Shown here piece after piece: positions 1-11,223 of a DNA stretch of 64,000 bases (the first letter of the stretch is position 1; each line of letters begins with the position of its first letter). This DNA is from Akebia trifoliata. Its lineage: Eukaryota > Streptophyta > Magnoliopsida > Ranunculales > Lardizabalaceae. A program made the position numbers and the translations under genes. Below the pieces are notes generated by a model. That model was not told the origin of the DNA and did not search any database. It worked only from the letters and a program-made list of their open reading frames with translations. The stretch spans positions 12,058,317 through 12,122,316 of the forward strand of contig CM030714.1 in NCBI GenBank assembly GCA_017979445.1, read 5' to 3'.

Positions 1-70
1 GGCACGGTTAAATGTAGAATTATTATATATGTAGCTTAAATAATCTAGAAGTTAAAGACTTTTTTTTTTT

Positions 71-336
71 GACAAGTTCGAAGTTGAGACATCCATCACC
101 ATAAAGTATATTTTTTGTTGGGGCATTTGGAAGGAGAGTAATAATTGCGTTTTTGAAGGAAGGAGTGAGTCTCTTGAGAATCTTATTATGTCGGTGCTAG
201 GTAAGCTATTTTTTGGTGTAAGGTTTTTAACAAATTGGGGGGGGTCGAACCTCTTGAATCGTGTGCTTTTCTTGTAATTTTCTTTAGCAGGTCAGCTTAA
301 CTGCATAAATAAATTGATCTTTACCTAGAAAAAAAA
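71..336 (+). mobile_element. 3' end of a LINE (L1-like) retrotransposon, fragment
   Basis: An open frame running from about 71 to the stop at 275-277 reads a tryptophan-rich tail with WGIWKESNNCVFEG and then ENLIMSVLGK. This resembles the C-terminal end of plant LINE reverse transcriptases (the region after the zf-RVT domain, typically W-x-IW-x-ERN-x-x-x-F-E). About 60 bp of 3' untranslated sequence follows, ending in an A-rich run at 329-336, as expected of a LINE tail. The 5' part is outside the window. If the SF3A3 gene to the right is intact, this fragment lies in its second intron on the opposite strand. The family call rests on motif resemblance only. Confidence 0.5.
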
Positions 337-1294
337 CACTCCTCAAATTATTGCCATTGGACCTTGTTGTACATGCCTAAATCATCTCAATCATTACTTT
401 ATATATATATATATATCATTTTAGGGCTATTCCTAAATTTCCTCAAATGTTCAAACTACAAGCTAAAGCAAAATAGTAAATGAGGTACCCTTAGTAAATA
501 CTCCCTAAAATTCCTTGAAAATTTTACACCAAAAGAAAATAAATTTCATAAGAAAAATGATCTCTTGTACTGAATGCTCCTATCCACAAAGACACAAAAA
601 ATCATTTCCTTCTAGATACCCCAACATATGACAAATGGGTTTAAACTCCATAAAGACATCTTGATCACAGCAAAACCCTTACCAAACATCAACCGTCCCT
701 CAAAGAATAATCGAATGAGCTTAGGAAAGCAAAAGACCCCATCCTCACTTGTTAAAATGTTACACCCATTTATTGTACCAACATTTTTATCAATATCTAT
801 ATTTGGGTATCTTTGGTTATAATGATTTCGTACCATTCTCATACCAGTATAGATGTAAATAATTACTCAAATATAAAAAACAATTCTTTTCCCCATTTTC
901 CCTTGTTGTAAGGACCATCATCCTTGTATTTTAGTACCATAACTACATTTCCGACACTAAGAGTATAGTAAACCCGATTTAATATAAGTTTGTAAACAAT
1001 GACTAATTCAAAAGTACCAATCTTTCTAGTGGTTGAGCTGCACCGCCATGTTACATCCCATAATTTTCATTATTTTAGACCTTGTTACATACAAAAAATT
1101 CACGATTTAAAAAAATAAAACAAACAAAAAACAAAAACAATTCTAACCAATCGAATTCCTGATAATTAGGTTGAAGACCAATTTAACATCTCAAATTTCA
1201 AGCTTTCATGTTTCACTGATCTATTAATTATAACAATTCAAAGTAGTTGAAGCAAGTACTCACAGATATTCATAAAATTTAGAAAAAAAATTAC
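337..1294. other. non-coding stretch, probably intron 2 of the SF3A3 gene
   Basis: This sequence follows the donor site of SF3A3 exon 2 (GT on the minus strand at 1294-1293) and is AT-rich, with a short TA microsatellite near 401-416. I looked on the minus strand for the next conserved SF3A3 segment, which should begin with an I-R/K-E-x-H-R-x-H-P type sequence, and did not find it. A 76-codon minus-strand open frame at 612-842 matches nothing I recognise and is not called as a gene. Confidence 0.4.
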
Positions 1295-1726
1295 CTCTTT
1301 CAATCTGTCATAAAAAGCACTAAACACATTTGTTCCACTCGCGGTCTGTCCTCCAAGGGCTGCAATCTCATCCTTCCTCGCGTTGTCTTTATCTTCGTAA
1401 ATCTCAATCTACAAAGAAAACAACAACAACAAGAATCAAAATCCGCGAACCACAAGAACAATTATCTCTAAGTTACACATCAATTTTCTTTCAAAAAAAT
1501 AATAATAATAATAGAACACAGATGTTCATTTCAGGAAATTGAGAGATTTTACGAGTTTTTCGGTGGTGGAGGTGATCGTATCGATCATGTTTCGAACTCG
1601 GTGGTTCTGAAAGAGGCGTTCACGGTTCGAAGCCGGTTCATGCTGGAGATCTTTCACAATAAGGCGTTCAAGCCGCTCTACTTCCTCGTGAGAAGCTCTT
1701 GTTACTTCCAGTAGAGTCGACGACAT
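1295..1726 (-). CDS. SF3A3: splicing factor 3A subunit 3 (SF3a60/ATROPOS), first two coding exons, partial
   Basis: Exon 1 runs from the ATG at 1726 down to 1553 (58 codons) and starts MSSTLLEVTRASHEEVERLE. Exon 2 is 1408 down to 1295 (38 codons) and reads IEIYEDKDNARKDEIAALGG, then ends SAFYDRLKE. The intron between them has GT at 1552-1551 and AG at 1410-1409, and both junctions are phase 0. This N-terminus matches the plant SF3a60 family (a protein of about 500 residues). SF3a60 is a nuclear component of the U2 snRNP that helps recognise the branch point during pre-mRNA splicing. Only about 96 residues are present; the C2H2 zinc finger and the rest would lie left of position 1. Whether the gene is intact or truncated cannot be decided here. 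Confidence 0.88.
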
Positions 1727-1779
1727 CCTTTTTGGCTCGGCTTCGATTAATGGAAAATCAGCTTCTCTGAACCCTGAAC

Positions 1780-1787
1780 TAGGGTTT
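1780..1787 (-). promoter_or_regulatory. telo-box (AAACCCTA) upstream of SF3A3
   Basis: The minus-strand octamer AAACCCTA lies about 54 bp upstream of the SF3A3 start codon, in the presumed leader or core promoter. Telo-boxes are common near transcription starts of plant housekeeping and translation or splicing genes. Function here is inferred from position. Confidence 0.4.
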
Positions 1788-2686
1788 TATTTGCTCTATA
1801 TTAGCTGAAAGCGAAGAGGAAGAGGGGGACAGCGTTCAAAAAAGTAGAATTAAGGTTTTACAAGTTATTATAAGGGGTGGCTATTTGCACACACCGAAAT
1901 GGCTCATTTCACCCATTTTTTAAACAGAAATACTATATCCGAATTCGAATTCGAATTCCCATCTGATTAAATTATTGGATATCCGATTGCAAATCAGATT
2001 CGAATACTATCCGAAATCCGGTTGCTAGTCAAAATTTTATTTATAGAAAGGTTTCTACTAATATAGAGAAAACACATTCAATGTTAGTTGAGGCATTTCA
2101 TCAAACTAGGGCTGTCAACGGATACCTATTCGATCAGATATAGATACATTCGAATTCGAATTTGAATCTGACGGATATTCAAAAGGAATTCTGAAATCAT
2201 ATCTGATTAACCTTTCAGATATCTGATTTGGATTCAACTTCTTGGTTATTTCTCAAATCCATAGAATTGATTTCAAAATCCCCCATTGCCAACCTCAAGA
2301 AACCATCTCTTTTTTTCAAACCCATTTATCAATAATCCATGCAAAAAAAAAAACCTATTGTTTTCTTCTTAAAGTCATACATCTTCAACCTCTATTCTAT
2401 GTAGAAGATTCAATTTATTTGCTTGAGATTGAAGATGTGAGAGACCTAAGAAATAAGGGTTTTTAGATTTGAGTTGAAGTTGAAAGAGAGAGATGCAAAC
2501 TGGAAGAAGAAGAAGAAGATATACAAATCAAGAAACTTTTTCTTATTATTCATCTTAGTTTGGTCTATCATAGGCTTCAATTAATGTCTAAGATTTCAAT
2601 GGGGATGTATGCAATGGTGGAGCTTCTCAAGCACTTTTTTGTTTCAGTTGAGAGAGAAAGAGAGCCTAGACGATTCGCCTTTATAG

Positions 2687-3014
2687 TATAAGGACAGCTA
2701 TCATTCATGCAGAAAATCAGCATCACAATCAGACCCCTTATCTGTGATCAACTAGTTTAGGAAATATGCACAGCTCACATTATTAGCTAATTTAGGAAAT
2801 CTGTACAGCTCTTACTTTCCTATATCTTCATATATGCTGTTATATGTTCATTTAGGAAATCTGTACAGCTCTTACTTTCCTATATTTTCATATATACTGT
2901 TATATGTCAGCATAAGTTTAGGAGTAATTTAAGTTTCACAAATCTGTATTTATACATCCTATTCTAATAGAAAAGTGTGTGAACATTTTCTCCATTCCTG
3001 TCTAAACTTCTATA
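2687..3014 (+). repeat. 5' LTR of Copia-1
   Basis: 328 bp, beginning TATAAGGACAGC and ending CTTCTATA. It contains an internal tandem duplication of about 63 bp, in which the TTTAGGAAATCTGTACAGCT block occurs twice (about 2790-2920). With the TATAG duplication taken as the TSD, the LTR termini are TA...TA instead of the usual TG...CA. Confidence 0.88.
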
Positions 3015-3026
3015 TGGTATCAGATT
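3015..3026 (+). other. primer-binding site of Copia-1
   Basis: TGGTATCAGATT directly abuts the 5' LTR and matches 10 of 12 bases of TGGTATCAGAGC, the initiator-tRNA-Met complement used by most plant copia elements. Confidence 0.8.
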
Positions 3027-3074
3027 ACGCCCCAAAAACTCAAACGAGTATTTCCTGTCTTCCTTGCTTCCGCT

Positions 3075-5417
3075 ATGGCTAATTCTTCCTCTGACAATGT
3101 TCCAATAGCTATTAACGCCACCCAGCAAATTACCGCACGTCTCACACCAACCAACTTCCCTTCATGGCATGCTCAATTCGAGTCTCTCCTTCTCGGCTAT
3201 AACCTCTTTGGTTATGTCGATGGCACTAACACCTGCCCCACCTCTATCGACATCGGCTAATGCAGCAGCCACTGCAGCTCATCATCTTTGGTTCCGTCAG
3301 GACAAACTTATTCTAAGTGCCATCCTGACTTCAATGTCCCCAGCTGTGATACCATTCATAGCAACCTCCAAGACGTCCCATCAAGCTTGGACTAAACTAA
3401 CAAAAATTTATGCTAGTCGATCCAGGACACGTGTCATGCAGCTCAAAGAGGATCTCACACTCATGCAGCGTGGCACTCGCAGCATTACAGAGTACCTCCA
3501 CTCTGTTAAAACTATTGCTGATGAGCTTGCCCTCATTGATGCACCGTTATCCCAAGATGACATCACCCTATATGTTCTTCATGGCTTAGGATCTGATTTC
3601 CGTGATATAGTTGCCCCGATTCGAGCCCGAGAGTCTTCTCTCTCATATGAAGAATTACATGATCTGCTACTTGGTCATAAGGCCTATCTTCGACGTCTTG
3701 ACTCCACCACCCAATCCTTGGTCCTTACTGCCAACTCCACTCAAAGCAGGGACTCACGCTCCTACAAGACTCAGTCTTCATCAAATTATAAACCATCGAA
3801 GACCGACTCCAAATCAAAGCCTCGGCAGTCCAAGCAATACAAATATCCTCCCAAATGTCAATATTGTGATGAACAAGGTCACATTGCTAAATACTGCCCA
3901 AAATTGAAGCCCTCTGAAGCCACTGTGAACTGCACAACTGCCACTCCTAGTTCGAATAAACGTTGGCTTATTGATTCAGCGGCTTCTCATAACATCACCT
4001 CTCAGGTTTCCAATTTACAATTTCACTCTGAATATGATGGTACTGATGAGGTTATTATTGGAGATGGATCAGGTTTGCCCATTACTCATTCCGGTTCTCT
4101 TACCCTTTCATTTCCAAAAAGAAAATTTCATGTTAAAGATACTTTATGCGTTCCAACTATTAACAAAAACTTGATATCTGTTCACCACTTCACAAAGCAA
4201 AACAATGTCATCGTAGAATTTCCCCCAAATTACTTTCTTGTGAAGGATTGGAGAACAGGGGAGAGTCTACTTCAAGGACAGTGTGAACATGGAGTTTATC
4301 ATTTTCCTTCCCCGCCTGCTGCTACTCCAGTTGCTTTTGTTCATGAACGAACATCCATAGCTGGTTGGCATCAGCGCCTTGGTCATCCATCATCCAAAGT
4401 TGTTAATCGGCTAATTAGCTCATTTTCTCTTCCTACTAGTTTATGTAATTCTGGTTTTAATAAATGTCATTCGTGTGCTATCAATAAAGCTCATCAATTA
4501 CCATTTCATAAACATGATCTAACAAGCACAGCTCCATTTGATTTGCTTTACACTGATGTATGGGGACCTTCTCCCACTCCCAATCTCAATGGTCACAGAT
4601 ACTACGTTATTTTCGTTGATCACTTTACAAAATAAGTGTGGTTCTTTCCCTTACATCACAAATCAAATGTTAAAACAATATTTCCTCATTTCTACAAAAT
4701 GATAGAAACTCGTTTTAACACGAAAATTAAAGGAGTTTATTCCGATAATGAAGGTGAGTTTACTGTTCTTCGACCTTTCTTCATTGCCCATGGCATTAGT
4801 CATTACACAACTGCCCCTTATACACCCCAACAAAATGGAGTATCTGAGCGTCGTCATAGGCACATTGTGGAGATAAGTCAAACTCTCCTTAGTCATGCCT
4901 CTCTTCCATTAGAATATTGGGCCTATGTTTTTGCTACAGCCACATATCTGATAAATCGACTTCCATCACCTGTTCTCCAACATAAAACACCTCTTCAAGT
5001 TCTCTTCAAGAAGCAGCCAAGGTATGAAAAATTACGTACCTTCGGATGTTTATGCTTTCCATTGATGAAGCCGTACAACACAAACAAATTTCAAAAGAAG
5101 TATGTTCCTTGTGTTTTTGTTGGCTACTCCACTAGCCAAAGTGCTTACCTATGTCTTCATCTCCCAAGTCAGCGCCTATACATCTCCAAACATGTAACAT
5201 TTGATGAGTCTGTCTATCCTTTCACACAGATTCCAATACAATCACCCATTGACTCACCACCACCGGAAATATCTTCTTATTCTGGGCCAATTCTGCAGCT
5301 TGCTTCTAGGGAACTACCATCAATCACACGGCCTCAAAGAGATCTCCCCTCTGCTTCTTCCACTCCAAGTGAAACGCCAACTCTTGTGCAACCTCGAGAG
5401 GCACCAATATACAATCC
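3075..5417 (+). pseudogene. Copia-1 gag-protease-integrase (5' half of polyprotein), disrupted
   Basis: The frame starts at 3075 with a copia GAG N-terminus (LTPTNFPSWHAQFESLLLGY). It shifts by one base around 3230-3260 and continues in the frame of 3169-5460. Recognisable parts, in order, are: the GAG body (AWTKLTKIYA, then LYVLHGLG); a CCHC zinc knuckle (CQYCDEQGHIAKYC, near 3855); a protease with DSAASH in place of the usual DSG/DTG-type site; a GAG-pre-integrase segment (GWHQRLGHP, then CHSCAINKAH); and an integrase core with D at LLYTDVWG, D at YSDNEGEF and the YTPQQNGVSERR catalytic-Glu region. A TAA at 4633-4635 interrupts the integrase. The half ends where Y1 inserted at 5418. The one-base shift and the stop make it non-functional. 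Confidence 0.9.
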
Positions 5418-7096
5418 TGAAAGTGCCCTCGATCCGCGGGGTGCGCGGATCCACTTTTGACCCTTGAGGTTTGGGAGTCGCCACCTAGTTGTTAAGGTCT
5501 AGGAACCAAACTGACTCTAAAAAAGGCAAACTAATCTACGAAAGAGAAAAAGAGTCTGGGGACCACATTACGGGGTTGGAAGGTGTTAGGCACTAATCCC
5601 GCCCGGCCAAAGCCGGTCTCTACTAACTTCCCAAATAAATCACATTGCTAAAAATCTAGATAAAAATAAAAATAAAAAAATTTCATACATTTCCGATAGC
5701 AACGATTTTGTTCCCTCAGATCTGACAAAAAATAGCTCCTTGTACTGTACTCCCTTGCTTCGTTCTGTCTCCGGATTTGATTTTGGATCTCCGAGGCAAA
5801 GTATCTCCTTATTTTTGGATCTGAACTCTTCAAGTTTGTTGTGGATTTTGGGATGTTTTTGAAAGGCTTTTAGGCGTTTCTTATGCTAAAATCGAAGAAG
5901 GGATATTAGGTAAGGAGTTGGGACTCCAAAACTAGGGTTTATGGGAGGCTAAGGGGGCTTTTAGACCTACTTCTCTTAGGATTTATGATTTGATACGAAA
6001 ATAGGGTGTGAGCACCTCTATTTATAGAATTTTTTAAGGATTGATTTGGATAGAGTTAATATTTAATTAGAGTTGTATTTTAGTTAGATTTGTTTTAATT
6101 AGAATTGTGTTTTAATTAGAATTGTTTTAGGTGGAGTTGTGTTTTAGTTAGAACTCTATTAGATTGAGTTATTATTTAATTAGAACTCTATTATGACTTT
6201 TGGTCTTATTTGATTGACTTTTAATATTTTGACTTTAGTCTTAATTGATTGACTTTTAATATCTTGACTTCAGTCTTGCTTAATTGACTTTAATTTTGAC
6301 TTCAGTCTCACTTGATTGACTTTAATACCTTGACTTCAGTCTTGCTTGATTGATTTTAATTGTTTGAGACCCTTCCTCCATTATTTCTTTAATTCTTTGG
6401 GCCCCCAAATGGAGGGGTCCTTAAAGAAATATCTCACGAACCCTCAACAATTTTACTTGAAAGTCCGATTGATCGATTTTTTTAATTCAACTTTTTAAAT
6501 TAATTTCATTAATGTTTCACTTTAATTATTTAATATTTTATTTATTAATTTCAAAATTTTTAATTATAAAAATTGTGAAATTACCGTTTTACCCCCAGAG
6601 AGGACTTTTCACGTTTTAAGTCGATTTTTAATGTTCTCGGATGTTTTAGAATCGATTTTTCGTAAGAAATTCAATGGAAATATTAGGTTGTGTCATTTAT
6701 AAAAAATTTTGTGTGAAATGATCGTGAACTTTATGAGGGGCATTTTCGTAATTTTGTCGAATTATGTTAAAATTGGTGAAATGATTTATTTGGTTTCGAT
6801 TTGTTATTTTATGTGTTTGAATGGGTTTTTCTAAGCGTAACGTAGGCTCTAGGGTTATTTTGATGTTAGGGGTATTTTGGTAATTTGATAAATTTTTAGT
6901 GATTTTTATCGTGAAGCTTCTTTTTGGTCTGCAAGATGATGATTTCTATGTTTCTAGAGTCGTATTTTCCTAGCGTAGCGTGGTTTCTAAGGTTTTGTCA
7001 GTTCGAGATACCTCATCCGGATTTCTGAAACACAACTGGTAACAAAATAAAGCAATAGAATACACATCCATCATTGGGAATCATTGCGATCGGGTT

Positions 7097-8830
7097 TGTA
7101 GACACCCGAATTTGAGCGGGCCCTCGACGTAAGATGCCCTCAAAAATCGAAAATTGGAATGGGCCCTGAAACCCAAACCTACACAAAACCCATTGCATTT
7201 TCCATTAATAAATGTTCGAGGCCATTTACGTAGCCCATGGACCCGCACACCTCACCACTCTCATATATCCTTAAAATCAACCCAAACTATTTTCCTACAC
7301 CCAATTCAACGTAAACCCAACTCAACACTATTCTATCCAAGCCCACAACCCTACCCAATCCATTACTAAAGTCCAAGGCCCAATCCACTACCCAAACCCA
7401 ACCCAACCTATCAATCTCATCAAACCAATCACCAAGAGATGACACATGTCATCATCCCCTTCCACCTCCCTCACCTAATCAACTCAACCCATAACCCTAC
7501 CCTAACCTAACCTATTCCCCATCCTCTCATCATCAACAACCCATAACTCAACCCATAACCCTACCCTAACCTAACCTATTCCCCATCCTCTCATCATCAA
7601 CAACCCACAACTCAACCCATACCCTATACACCCTAACCTATCCCTCATTCTTTAACCACCCACATCACAACCCATACCTATCCATCACTTTCCCTTAAAA
7701 CACTCCCATAAAATCACCTCAACCCATACCTCCCATACTCTTCTCTTTAATCATCTAACCACCATCACCAATCAACTAATCTCTCCATCCCTCCATTTGC
7801 CACATGTCATCATCCCTTCAATCCTCTCAAAATCAAACCAATCACCACTCATCTCTCCAAATCAAACACCATACTTCTTCAACCATCTCAACACTCCTTC
7901 TCCAAACAACTCCCTTACACCACCACTCCTCCCATCAACCATCACTCATCTCACCCCACCAAACACTCTACCCAAATGGATTTGGGTAAGATCCAAACCA
8001 TTTGGGTTAAAACACAACCCATTTCCATCATTACAAAAATACCCTCATTTTCATCTCAAATTTCATACCCTTTTCCTCTCAAACCCATGCCATTAACCAC
8101 TACTCTCAACCTTCACCCCATTATACCCTTAAAAAACCTCTCAACCTCTATAAAAACCCCTACATTCTCCCCATACAACAACTAATGAAAATTTGACAAA
8201 AAAAATCCTCTAAAAAAAAAAAACATCTCTCTACTCCACTCTACTCTCAACACCTCACTCTCAACTCAACTCAATCTTCTACAACCTCAAGCAAGTCCAA
8301 GTCAACTCAAGGGAAGACATACTTGAAGATCAAGATTGGGACAAGGTGGGTTCAACAAAAGGAACACCCCCTCCACATCCCCTCTTCTACTTTCCCCCTC
8401 TCCTACACACTTGCACACACTCCATGGGTTAAATCACCAAAGGGCCCCTTCTTCATAAGGGTGCCCTTAATGATTGAAACCAACATTAAAAGTCCCTCAC
8501 ACTTGAGGGCGCACATCGGATTTTTCTTCAATTTTATTTTATTTTTATTTTAAAATACCGAATCCGAGGTTACCACGTTACGTGGATGGAGTAGGGTGCC
8601 TAACACCTTCCCTACTCCATAAATGGACCCCCTTACCTTTGAATCAAGGTTGGATCAAATATGTACCCTATCCATACGAGAGTCATCAACATATCAAAAT
8701 GCCATGTTTTTCAAAGAAAAACAATTTCGGGTGACCATTCACACCCCTTTCCAAAAATGAATGGTGGCGACTCCAAAACACCCCAAAGTGGAGGGATGTT
8801 TTCGAAAATATTTAAAATCCCGTGTCCACA
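7097..8830. mobile_element. X-type solo LTR (X1) nested in Y1
   Basis: It begins TGTAGACACCCGAATTTG and ends CGTGTCCACA, with the 5-bp duplication GGGTT (7092-7096 and 8831-8835). It lies only 44 bp (after the TSD) from the right end of Y1. It contains a long ACCC/CCCAA-rich stretch, a GGGACAAGGTGGG block (about 8338), CCTAACACCTTCCCTACTCC (8600-8619) and GGTGGCGACTCCAAA (about 8764). The last two are inverted relative to the same words in Y1. Open frames here (7154-8185, 8323-8553, 8761-9003) are low-complexity and not genes. Confidence 0.82.
7481..7608. repeat. 64-bp tandem duplication inside X1
   Basis: The block starting AACTCAACCCATAACCCTAC at 7481 is repeated at 7545, and a third partial unit begins at 7609. 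It lies in a C-rich, G-poor part of X1 and has no coding meaning. Confidence 0.75.
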
Positions 8831-8884
8831 GGGTTGACGAGTTGATTAATCAGGCAGATGCAAAAATGGGGTGTCTACAAATCC

Positions 8885-10600
8885 AGATCAGGTACCTCAT
8901 ATATCCTTTGTCACTCCATTATCTACTTCTATCACCCAACCAGAATATTCAATACTTTCCTCACCCCCACCACGTCCGAGAACCATCATTACTCGATCCA
9001 TGAACAATATTTTTCGACCAAAACAACTGCATAACACCACCAAGCACCCATTACTTGAACCACCCGAACCTTTTTGTGTCAGTCAAGCCCTCAAAGACCC
9101 TCACTGGCGTAAAGCAATGTCAGAAGAAGTGACAGCCCTTCTTCAACATGGAACGTGGGACCTGGTACCTCCCACTCCCAACCAGAATCTTGTTGGGTGT
9201 AAATTTGTGTTTCGAAAGAAACGAAATCCAGATGGCACAATCAGTTGATATAAAGCTCGCCTTGTCGCCAAAGGATTTCATCAAAGGCCAGGCATTGATT
9301 ACTCTCAAACCTTCAGCCCCGTGGTAAAACCAGCAACAATTCAGCTTCTTTTAACTATTGCGGTTATGAATGGCTGGTTTCTTCGACAATTAGACGTCAA
9401 TAATGCTTTCTTGCATGGCACTCTTGAAGAAACAGTCTTCATGCATCAACCTCCAGGATTTGAAGATCCATCTAAACCTAAGCATGTTTGCAAGCTCAAA
9501 AAGAGTATTTATGGACTTAAACAAGCACCACGACAATGGTACCAGGCCCTTCGAGATGCACTCCTCAGCCTTGATTTTATTCACTCGGCCACTGACACTT
9601 CTTTGTTCATTTACAAATATCATGATATCTTGTGTTATTGCCTTGTTTATGTTGATGACATAATTGTCACCAGCAACACACTAAGCTTTGTAAATGACTT
9701 TATAAGAAAGCTTGGCTACATATTCTCAGTCAAAAACATGGGCCCCTTGCATTTCTTCTTGGGGATAGAAGTGATTCCCACACCATGAGGGCTCTTTCTC
9801 ACACAACATAAGTACATTCGGGAACTCCTTTCCCGAACCTCCATGGACAATGCTAAAGAAACACTCACTCTAATGTCCACAACAGCTAAGCTTACAGCTC
9901 AAGACAATTCAGAGTATGTTGATAGCACTGAGTATCATAAAACCATTGGAGCACTTCAGTATTTGGGATTCACTCGCCCAGATATTGCCTTTGCAGTCAA
10001 TAGATTATCCCAGTTCATGCAGAAGCCAACAATAACCCATTAGACTGCAGCAAAACGTCTTCTCAGGTATCTCAAACAGACCATGTTTCATGGCCTTCTC
10101 CTACAAAAGCATGATCAATTCCAAGTAAAGACTTTCAGTGATGCGGACTGGGCATCAAATACAGACACTCGAGTATCAACAACTGTTTTCATCACCTTCA
10201 TTGGTCCTAATCCAATCTCCTGGTCTGCACGCAAGCAATGAGCTGTATCAAGATCATCCACAGAAGCAGAATTTCGAGCATTAGCAACTGCCACATCAGA
10301 AACAGTTTGGCTTCATTCACTTATCAAGGAACTTGGCCTCACTCTCAGAGAAGCACCTCAACTGTTCTGTGATAATATTGGTGCCAATCACTTCAGTCTA
10401 AATCCAGTCCAACACACACGGATGAAACACATTGAAATTGATCTTCTCTTTGTTCGTGATCTTGTTAAGAAGGGAACCATTTGTGTGCATCACATCCATA
10501 CAATTGATCAATTAGCTGATCTCCTTACAAAATCCTTACCACGTCAGCGCTTTCAACTATTAAGATCCAAGATTGGTGTTGCAGATGGCACCTCCATCTT
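8885..10600 (+). pseudogene. Copia-1 reverse transcriptase-RNase H (3' half of polyprotein), with stops
   Basis: After the AATCC duplication the copia frame resumes in register. RT motifs include the HWRKAMSEEVTAL start, [42 protein letters not shown] and the catalytic LVYVDDIIV near 9646. RNase H follows, with TRPDIAFAVNRLSQFMQ, FSDADWAS, STEAEFRALA and the C-terminal HTIDQLADLLTKSLP. In-frame stops occur at 9246 (TGA), 9786 (TGA), 10041 (TAG) and 10239 (TGA). Three of these fall where copia proteins usually have arginine (CGA to TGA). The polyprotein is therefore dead, although the domains are still well conserved. Confidence 0.9.
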
Positions 10601-10609
10601 GAGGGGGCA

Positions 10610-10941
10610 TATAAGGACAGCTATCATTCATGTAGAAAATCAGCATCACAATCAGACCCTTTAATTGTCTGTGATCAACTAGTTTAGGAAATATGCACAA
10701 CTCACATTATTAGCTAATTTAGGAAATCTGTACAGCTCTTACTTTCCTATATCTTCATATATGCTGTTATATGTTCATTTAGGAAATCTGTACAACTCTT
10801 ACTTTCCTATATTTTCATATATGCTGTTATATGTCAGCATAAGTTTAAGAGTAATTTAAGTTTCTCAAATCTGTATTTATACATCCTATTCTAATAGAAA
10901 AGTGTGTGAACATTTTCTCCATTCCTGTCTAAACTTCCATA
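10610..10941 (+). repeat. 3' LTR of Copia-1, preceded by polypurine tract
   Basis: 332 bp, starting TATAAGGACAGCTATCATTC just after the purine run TTGAGGGGG (10599-10607). It is nearly identical to the 5' LTR; the main difference is an extra 4 bp near 10660. The TSD TATAG follows at 10942-10946. Confidence 0.88.
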
Positions 10942-11223
10942 TATAGTTGCCGAATGCTCGCCTCTTTCGTGAAGACTGTAACGAGTGGAGAAGATGGAAG
11001 ACTTATGGTTTAGAACTTTAGATATTTTAATTAAAAAAATATTTTTCTTCAAACGAATTAGATATTATTGAATCAGATATACCGATATCCAAATTCGTAT
11101 CCGAAATATTATTGAATATTAAAATGTGTCTGAATTTGAATCCAAAATTTTCAAATAATATCCAATTTTTCGAATATAGATTCGAATTTGAATTTGGATT
11201 TCGGCTGTCCATTGACAGGCCTA

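Larger units (their letters stand above)
5418..8879 (+). mobile_element. Y-type solo LTR (Y1) inserted in Copia-1, carrying X1
   Basis: This element begins TGAAAGTGCCCTCGATCC and ends GGGGTGTCTACA, flanked by the 5-bp duplication AATCC (5413-5417 and 8880-8884). It has TG...CA termini, a 5-bp TSD, no coding region, PBS or second LTR, so it is read as a solo LTR of about 1.72 kb once X1 and one GGGTT copy are removed. Near the left end are GGAGTCGCCACCTAG (about 5474) and GGAAGGTGTTAGGCAC (about 5579). Both words recur in Y2, and their reverse complements occur in the X copies. Orientation is arbitrary because no pol is attached. Assignment to gypsy is likely from LTR size but not shown. Confidence 0.82.
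2687..10941 (+). mobile_element. Ty1/copia LTR retrotransposon (Copia-1), full length, itself interrupted
   Basis: This element has two near-identical LTRs (2687-3014 and 10610-10941), a tRNA-iMet type primer-binding site directly after the 5' LTR, a polypurine tract before the 3' LTR, and the domain order GAG, protease, integrase, RT, RNase H, which defines copia. The flanks carry the 5-bp duplication TATAG (2682-2686 and 10942-10946). A 3.46-kb insertion (Y1, with X1 inside) splits the polyprotein between integrase and RT. Removing that insertion and one AATCC copy brings the two halves back into the same reading frame. By eye the LTRs differ at about 8 positions plus one 4-bp indel, suggesting a fairly recent insertion. 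Confidence 0.93.
2107..11223. mobile_element. hAT-like MITE, split by a copia insertion
   Basis: The left tip is TAGGGCTGTCAACGGATA at 2107. The right tip, ending at 11223, is the reverse complement of TAGGCCTGTCAATGGACA. The flanking octamers are CATCAAAC (2099-2106) and CATCAAAT (11224-11231), a 7/8 match and the 8-bp target duplication expected of hAT elements. The interior is rich in GAATTCGAAT-type words and has no coding capacity. Without the copia element and its extra TSD copy, the MITE is about 857 bp (2107-2686 plus 10947-11223). Confidence 0.7.

Noticed and set aside
612..842. 76-codon minus-strand open frame
   Set aside because: Resembles no family I know, has no splice-linked partner, and overlaps an equally long frame on the other strand.
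7481..7620. AACCCTACCCTAACC repeats resembling telomeric DNA
   Set aside because: Part of a 64-bp tandem duplication within an LTR and not a run of the plant telomere heptamer.
7154..8185. Several open frames rich in Pro, Ser, Thr and His
   Set aside because: They follow from the C-rich, G-poor composition of the X1 LTR in all frames; no protein signal.
5418..8879. Y1 plus X1 as one complete retrotransposon with two LTRs
   Set aside because: The two ends are different sequences, there is no PBS, PPT or pol between them, and X1 has its own GGGTT duplication.
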